From positions 1 through 64,000 of the forward strand of contig BDIU01000385.1 in NCBI GenBank assembly GCA_002118135.1: DNA of 64,000 nt, read 5' to 3'. Below the pieces are notes generated by a model. The model had not been told where the DNA came from and ran no database searches. It was given only the letters and a program-made list of their open reading frames with translations. The translations under genes and the position numbers were made by a program. The DNA is from Trebouxia sp. TZW2008 (lineage: Eukaryota > Chlorophyta > Trebouxiophyceae > Trebouxiales > Trebouxiaceae). Of the stretch, positions 59,859 through 64,000 are shown in pieces. How positions within the stretch are numbered: position 1 is the first letter of the stretch; every line of letters begins with the position of its first letter.

Positions 59859-62524
59859 CTATTCTTCACCACTTTGGCTTCCAACCAGAGGTCTGCCATG
59901 CTCGTCATGCTCAATCTCAGGGTGGCACAGGACAGCAGGATCAGAATGATCTGGGTACATCACACGCATGAGGAACAGCCCCTGAGCTGGTGCAATGCCC
60001 CAGCCTCGATACTTTTCACCTGCAACCATTCAAGATGTATGCATGATGACAATAGTCAGCTGCTAACTGTTGCCAGGCCAACAGCAAGTAAGTTGGCATT
60101 GAAATGCACTGAAACAGGTCAACATCTGCTGCCTAGCCTGTGGGACAGTCACAATATTGACAGCTGTTGTGCAAGCCCATGAGTGCCCAGTGGATGTGTT
60201 GGGTCAACGCTTGTGCAAGGTCAATTTCATGTATCCTGCAGGCCTGGGTTGATGAAGTCAGAAGATTTGCTGTGCCTGTAACACACGCAGAAGCATTGCA
60301 GCAAACTTTTTCACAACATGTGACCACACACTGTGGAAGCTTGCTATGATGCTTCCGTCGCTGTTTGCAGGACACAAGAATTGGTACAGCTGCCTGTGGT
60401 TATAGCCTTCTCTTCAGCAGCAGACATGTACTTTGTAGGTTACAACTAAGGCAGGCTGGCTCAGGCAGCATTGCTGTTTGAATTGCACTTTCACACATGC
60501 GCTTTTGCAGTATATAAACATGCAGCATAGACTTAACTGCTCACCTCACAGTTGAGACAAACAGGCTTATGAAGTACAGATGTGTTGTACAGGTGCTCAC
60601 CTGGCATCTGAGACTTGCCAAGTGCTAGCTTCTCGGCAATAGCAGCTGCAGATAGTTGGCCTGCTCCCACAGCCAGCAATGACCCAACCATGTGCCGCAC
60701 CTGCATTTGTCAAGCATGACTTACTATTACTGCATTTATTCTAGACACCATATAGGCTTTCAATGCTACATCCTGCTGCTGTCAACACAGCTCAAGGCAC
60801 ATTGATACGCTTACAGGGCAATGATCAGCGACCAACTGCAGAGCAAAGCTCCATGTGGCAATGCAGTTGCTGCTTTGTGCCGTGATTAACAAACTCCCTT
60901 TACAACGCTAACATCCTGATGCAACATGCCCTCATGCCCATTCAGTCCCATCAAGTACCCCTCAGCCCCACTGTTTGACTAGCAGCAAATGAACAATGTA
61001 TCAATGAGGGTTTGCATTGTTTGCCATTGTAGCGCAGCATAGCAAGAAGGTAATGTACATTGGCAGGCAGCACATGCGTTAACAGCGCAGTCATACAGTC
61101 AGCACCATGCTAGAGCAGGACATGACATAAGATACTACAGAAAATTGGTCTCACCATTTTATACATGAAGCCACCACCCTCAACTTGAAAGACATAACCA
61201 GTTTCAGTTGGCAAAATGTCAACACGCCTGACAGTCTTCATGGGGTTGGGGTCAGGGTTGCCAACGTTGGCAAAATGGCTGAAATCATGCTGCCCTATAA
61301 AGTTCTGTGCTGCCTGCCTGCACGTGACAAGGGCCTTGAATTTGCAATGCCTGACACAGCAAATGCTTTCCAAACATGGTGCAGTAGCTTGTACAAAAGG
61401 GAGACAAGCTGGCATTCAGCAGGTCAGCATAGCAATACCTCGCTACATCTTAAACTCCCTCACATCTGATACACTGACAAGATAGCAAGCAACACAATTG
61501 AGACACTGATAGGCATGTTGACATGAGCACACCAAATGCAAGCATGATGTAAGTATAGTGCACATATTGACAGCACACTTCCAGCACAAATATGCAGCTT
61601 GAGTGCAATGTACATCAACATTGCTGCGTCTTACATGCAGTGAAGATCACAATGCCATGCTGATCAGAAAGCTTACAATCAGATTGCTGGCCTCACCTCA
61701 TGGACTCAAGGTTCATGGGCCCTGTAAATCTGCCACTGTAGGCTCTAGTGACATATTTGACCTTGAGTGCCACAGTGACATGACAGTGGCAAACCTTGCC
61801 TTGCGCAGGGAAGCGAGCATGAAAGTCTGATGGCACACTCTCAATGCAGTGCAAGCACATCTGGCCTGATCAGAAAGCAGGACACATCTCACTGGTCTCA
61901 CCTCATGTGCTCCAGGTCCAAGGGCCCTGTGACTCTGCCACTGTAGGCTCTAGTGAAAGGGTCCACCTTTGGAGCCACAGTAACATGGTAGTGGTACACC
62001 TTGCCTTGCGCAGTGAAGCGAGCATGAAAGTCTGGTGGCACTCTTTGCATGCTCAACACGCTGATGTCATCTGGTAGCATGCGGGCCAGGGATTGCATCA
62101 TGGCCGAGGGGTCAGGAGTCAGCTTGTTGGAGTAGAAATTGACAACCTGCAACACAAAAGACTCAGCTTGTTGGAGCAAGAAGTGGCAATCTGCAAGACG
62201 TACAGAGTGCGCCTGCTTGACCACTCTAGATTGCTATCTGTTCACATGACATGCTTTGAAGCAGGTTTTGCAGCATGGGATGTTGGCTTGTTCAGGACAG
62301 GTTGCTTGCAAGGCAGAATTGCATGGATTGGCAAATCATGGCATGCATGAGCCCTGCTAAACCATCAATTTTGACAATGACAAGAAGGCATATGCAAAAA
62401 GCTAAAAAGCAAGAACTACTGATGTCTGACATTGTCTCAATGGTCCTGACCTTTATTGCTTGCTGCTGTGGTATAGCTCAGCCATGATTACTCACAAAAT
62501 CGAGTGCACCTCACATGAGAGACA

Positions 62525-62585
<61 letters not shown>

Positions 62586-63365
62586 TGTTGCAGCGCACAG
62601 CATGCACTGCTGAGCATGACTGCACAGCAAAGGAAGAGGGGCCGGGGTGACCTGGCCCTTGGCATGCACCCCAGCATCAGTGCGTCCGCTGCATTGCATG
62701 CGTATGGTTTCCCTGCTCTCCTGCCTAATCTTGCCCAGCGCTGTCTCTAGAACCCTTTGCACAGTCGGCACATTGTTCCCCTCGCCATGCTGCAACTGGA
62801 AACCCCTGCAGCACAGTGTCATTTGGCATACTATTCCATTCCTTTGGTGCCTGATTGACCATCTTGCTGTTGTCTGACCTGGCTCATCCTGAATGTATGC
62901 TTGATGACATAATGTAAAACATGATTGCATGATGCGCACCTCAGAAGGAAGCCCTGTGCAGCTGGGACAGCACAGCTGCTGCATTGTATGCCCCTCATTG
63001 CGCAAAGCACTTCAACACATCTGTTACTGAGCAAAGCATAGGCGCAGCCATGCACACTATATAAACCCAATTGTTACATCATGCGAATTTGCTTGGAGAA
63101 CAGCATCATCACACACACAATAATTGCTGGAGTTTCAGCACGCAAAAATCTCAACTCACTTGTAGGCCGTGCCATCGTACGCAATCACAGCCTTGTAGTT
63201 GTAGACACCCCATTCAGAGAACTTGTATATTTTGGAGGGAGGTGGTAAGCGTGAAGCTGGGCTCGGCACTTTTGCCTGCTGCTGATCTGCTGCTCCAGGG
63301 TCTGTTGTATCTGTTGCACAGTCTAGTGTATGTGCTGTGCTGGCTGGGGACATGCCATCTGTCAT
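59859..63365 (-). CDS. tRNA pseudouridine synthase, TruA family
   Basis: Minus-strand exons 63365-63160, 62805-62652, 62146-61902, 61317-61155, 60700-60601, 60019-59859; phases fit, 342 residues. TruA enzymes isomerise uridines in the tRNA anticodon arm (positions 38-40 in the bacterial member). The fold starts at YKAVIAYDGTAYKGFQ (about 56-72). The catalytic motif is CSGRTDAGVHAKGQ with the nucleophile Asp112. Later family motifs are FHARFTAQGKVYHYHV, GQHDFSHFAN, VEGGGFMYKMVRHMVGSLLA (substrate loop) and the closing GWGIAPAQGLFLMRVMYP. An extra N-terminus of about 55 residues is Ala/Thr/Ser-rich and mildly acidic. An open frame runs upstream of the ATG to an AG, so another 5' exon is possible. 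Organelle targeting is not evident. Confidence 0.9.
61688..61850 (-). repeat. decayed tandem copy of the 3' half of TruA exon 3 with its donor
   Basis: Plus-strand words CCACTGTAGGCTCTAGTGAC, CTTGCCTTGCGCAGGGAAGC and GAGCATGAAAGTCTGATGGC match 61938-62045 in the true exon (CCACTGTAGGCTCTAGTGAA, CTTGCCTTGCGCAGTGAAGC, GAGCATGAAAGTCTGGTGGC). The copy is about 200 bp downstream in gene direction, in the next intron. It keeps the donor (CTCACCTCATG) and is interrupted by substitutions. Confidence 0.9.
62525..62582 (+). repeat. (CAAG)n microsatellite
   Basis: About 14.5 perfect CAAG units in a TruA intron. Expected to be length-polymorphic. Confidence 0.98.
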
Positions 63366-63739
63366 GACATGCAGCCTGCATCAGACAGATGTAATCAGAC
63401 CTTGTTTTGGCAGAACACTTGATACCAGAGAGTTCTTGACAGATTGTATGCACATCAACTTTTGACTTGACGAGGGTCCAATGACATGATGTCAAGCACA
63501 ACTTGCTGCAGCATGCAATGATTGCTGCCTTTTGGGCTGTCTTCAATGTCACATTCTGTAGGTGGAAATTGACAAGTCCCAGACAATTAGAGCATGTACT
63601 AGGGAAAGCTGGCATATGCATCACATGGGCACAGAACTGCACTATCTTGAGGGCATACGGCGTGTTGACACAATCTTAATAATTCACTAATGCTGCGGTT
63701 ATCAAAGACATGCTCATGTGCAGGCATTCCACCTGCAAT
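63366..63739. other. intergenic region upstream of TruA
   Basis: Between the TruA start and the 3' end of the next minus-strand gene; should contain the TruA promoter. A minus frame at 63542-63642 has no phase-compatible link to TruA. Confidence 0.4.
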
Positions 63740-63877
63740 TCAATCTGTTTTGGATGGCTGAGATGGACTTGAATGGCAAGCTGTGATGACTAGCAGCAGC
63801 CCAGCCAAGATCAAGAGAATGCCTATGAGCCAGCGAGCAGTGAGGGCTTCCCCAAAGAGCAGACAGCCCAAAACGCC
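63740..63877 (-). CDS. last exon of an EamA/DMT-type (TMEM42-like) membrane protein
   Basis: A minus-strand exon from an acceptor (CTTGTAG) at 63879-63878 to TGA at 63742-63740 encodes 45 residues: GVLGCLLFGEALTARWLIGI, a hydrophobic run (LLILAGLLLVITA) and a short polar tail. The LGxLLFGE...xWxxGxxLIxxGxxLV pattern is the end of the drug/metabolite transporter fold, where FGE closes one helix and the next begins. Upstream exons lie beyond the window edge. Substrate unknown. Confidence 0.7.
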   Translation of the reverse strand, partial: GVLGCLLFGEALTARWLIGILLILAGLLLVITACHSSPSQPSKTD

Positions 63878-64000
63878 CTACAAGTGGTCAGTGACATATT
63901 GGTGATGCCAATCATGCAAGGTTCTGGTTTGAATGTCTCTGATACTGCTACATGGTGCTGTGGTGTAGTTCAACAGCTGGTAAAATGCTGTGAGTCTGCA

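Overview
This window looks like nuclear DNA of a unicellular green alga (Chlorophyta, most like Trebouxiophyceae). Coding exons are short, introns are numerous and end in CAG, and three of the plus-strand genes have a TGTAA motif 51 to 232 bases past the stop, the green-algal polyadenylation signal. The gene content fits: an early-light-induced chloroplast protein, a plant/algal bZIP factor, a MORC ATPase, an SS18/GIF coactivator and intron-containing histone genes. Species placement is inference. No rRNA, CRISPR array, autonomous transposon or bacterial operon was seen.

Layout. 1-97: 5' end of a minus-strand gene. 3.4-7.7 kb: Fringe-like Golgi glycosyltransferase. 9.3-13.8 kb: FAD-dependent DAO/TDA3-like oxidoreductase. 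14.7-15.3 kb: poorly resolved gene. 16.2-17.8 kb (minus): 258-residue orphan with a His/Cys-rich tail. 18.3-27.8 kb: 20-exon gene whose C-terminus holds universal-stress-protein domains. 28.7-32.5 kb: bZIP factor. 34.0-34.5 kb (minus): LEA-like stress protein with a likely transit peptide. 36.3-37.1 kb: divergent histone H4 and half an H2A. 37.9-45.0 kb (minus): 1082-residue coiled-coil protein. 45.4-45.7 kb: 54-residue membrane protein. 46.2-54.9 kb (minus): MORC ATPase with CW zinc finger. 55.9-56.4 kb (minus): minimal SS18/GIF. 57.0-58.2 kb: ELIP-like protein. 59.9-63.4 kb (minus): TruA-type tRNA pseudouridine synthase. 63.7-63.9 kb (minus): last exon of an EamA/DMT-type membrane protein.

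For most genes the exon chain was built by hand so that every junction has an acceptor AG, a GT (or rarely GC) donor and a matching phase. These are sequence-derived models, not transcript-proven ones.

The most unusual feature is structural. In six genes, segments of about 50-180 bp straddling an exon-intron junction are tandemly duplicated. One copy stays in the reading frame and the others decay inside the neighbouring intron, sometimes as ladders of four to six copies. Other points of note are a histone H4 with intact protein sequence but GTG where ATG should be, a neighbouring H2A fragment starting with ACG, several GC-AG introns, 19-27 nt microexons, a CW zinc finger with His at the fourth ligand position, and a possible nucleotidyltransferase-like/Usp fusion. 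Functionally the genes cover light and desiccation stress (ELIP, LEA, Usp), chromatin (H4, MORC, SS18), tRNA modification and glycosylation; they look like unlinked housekeeping and stress genes rather than a cluster with one task.
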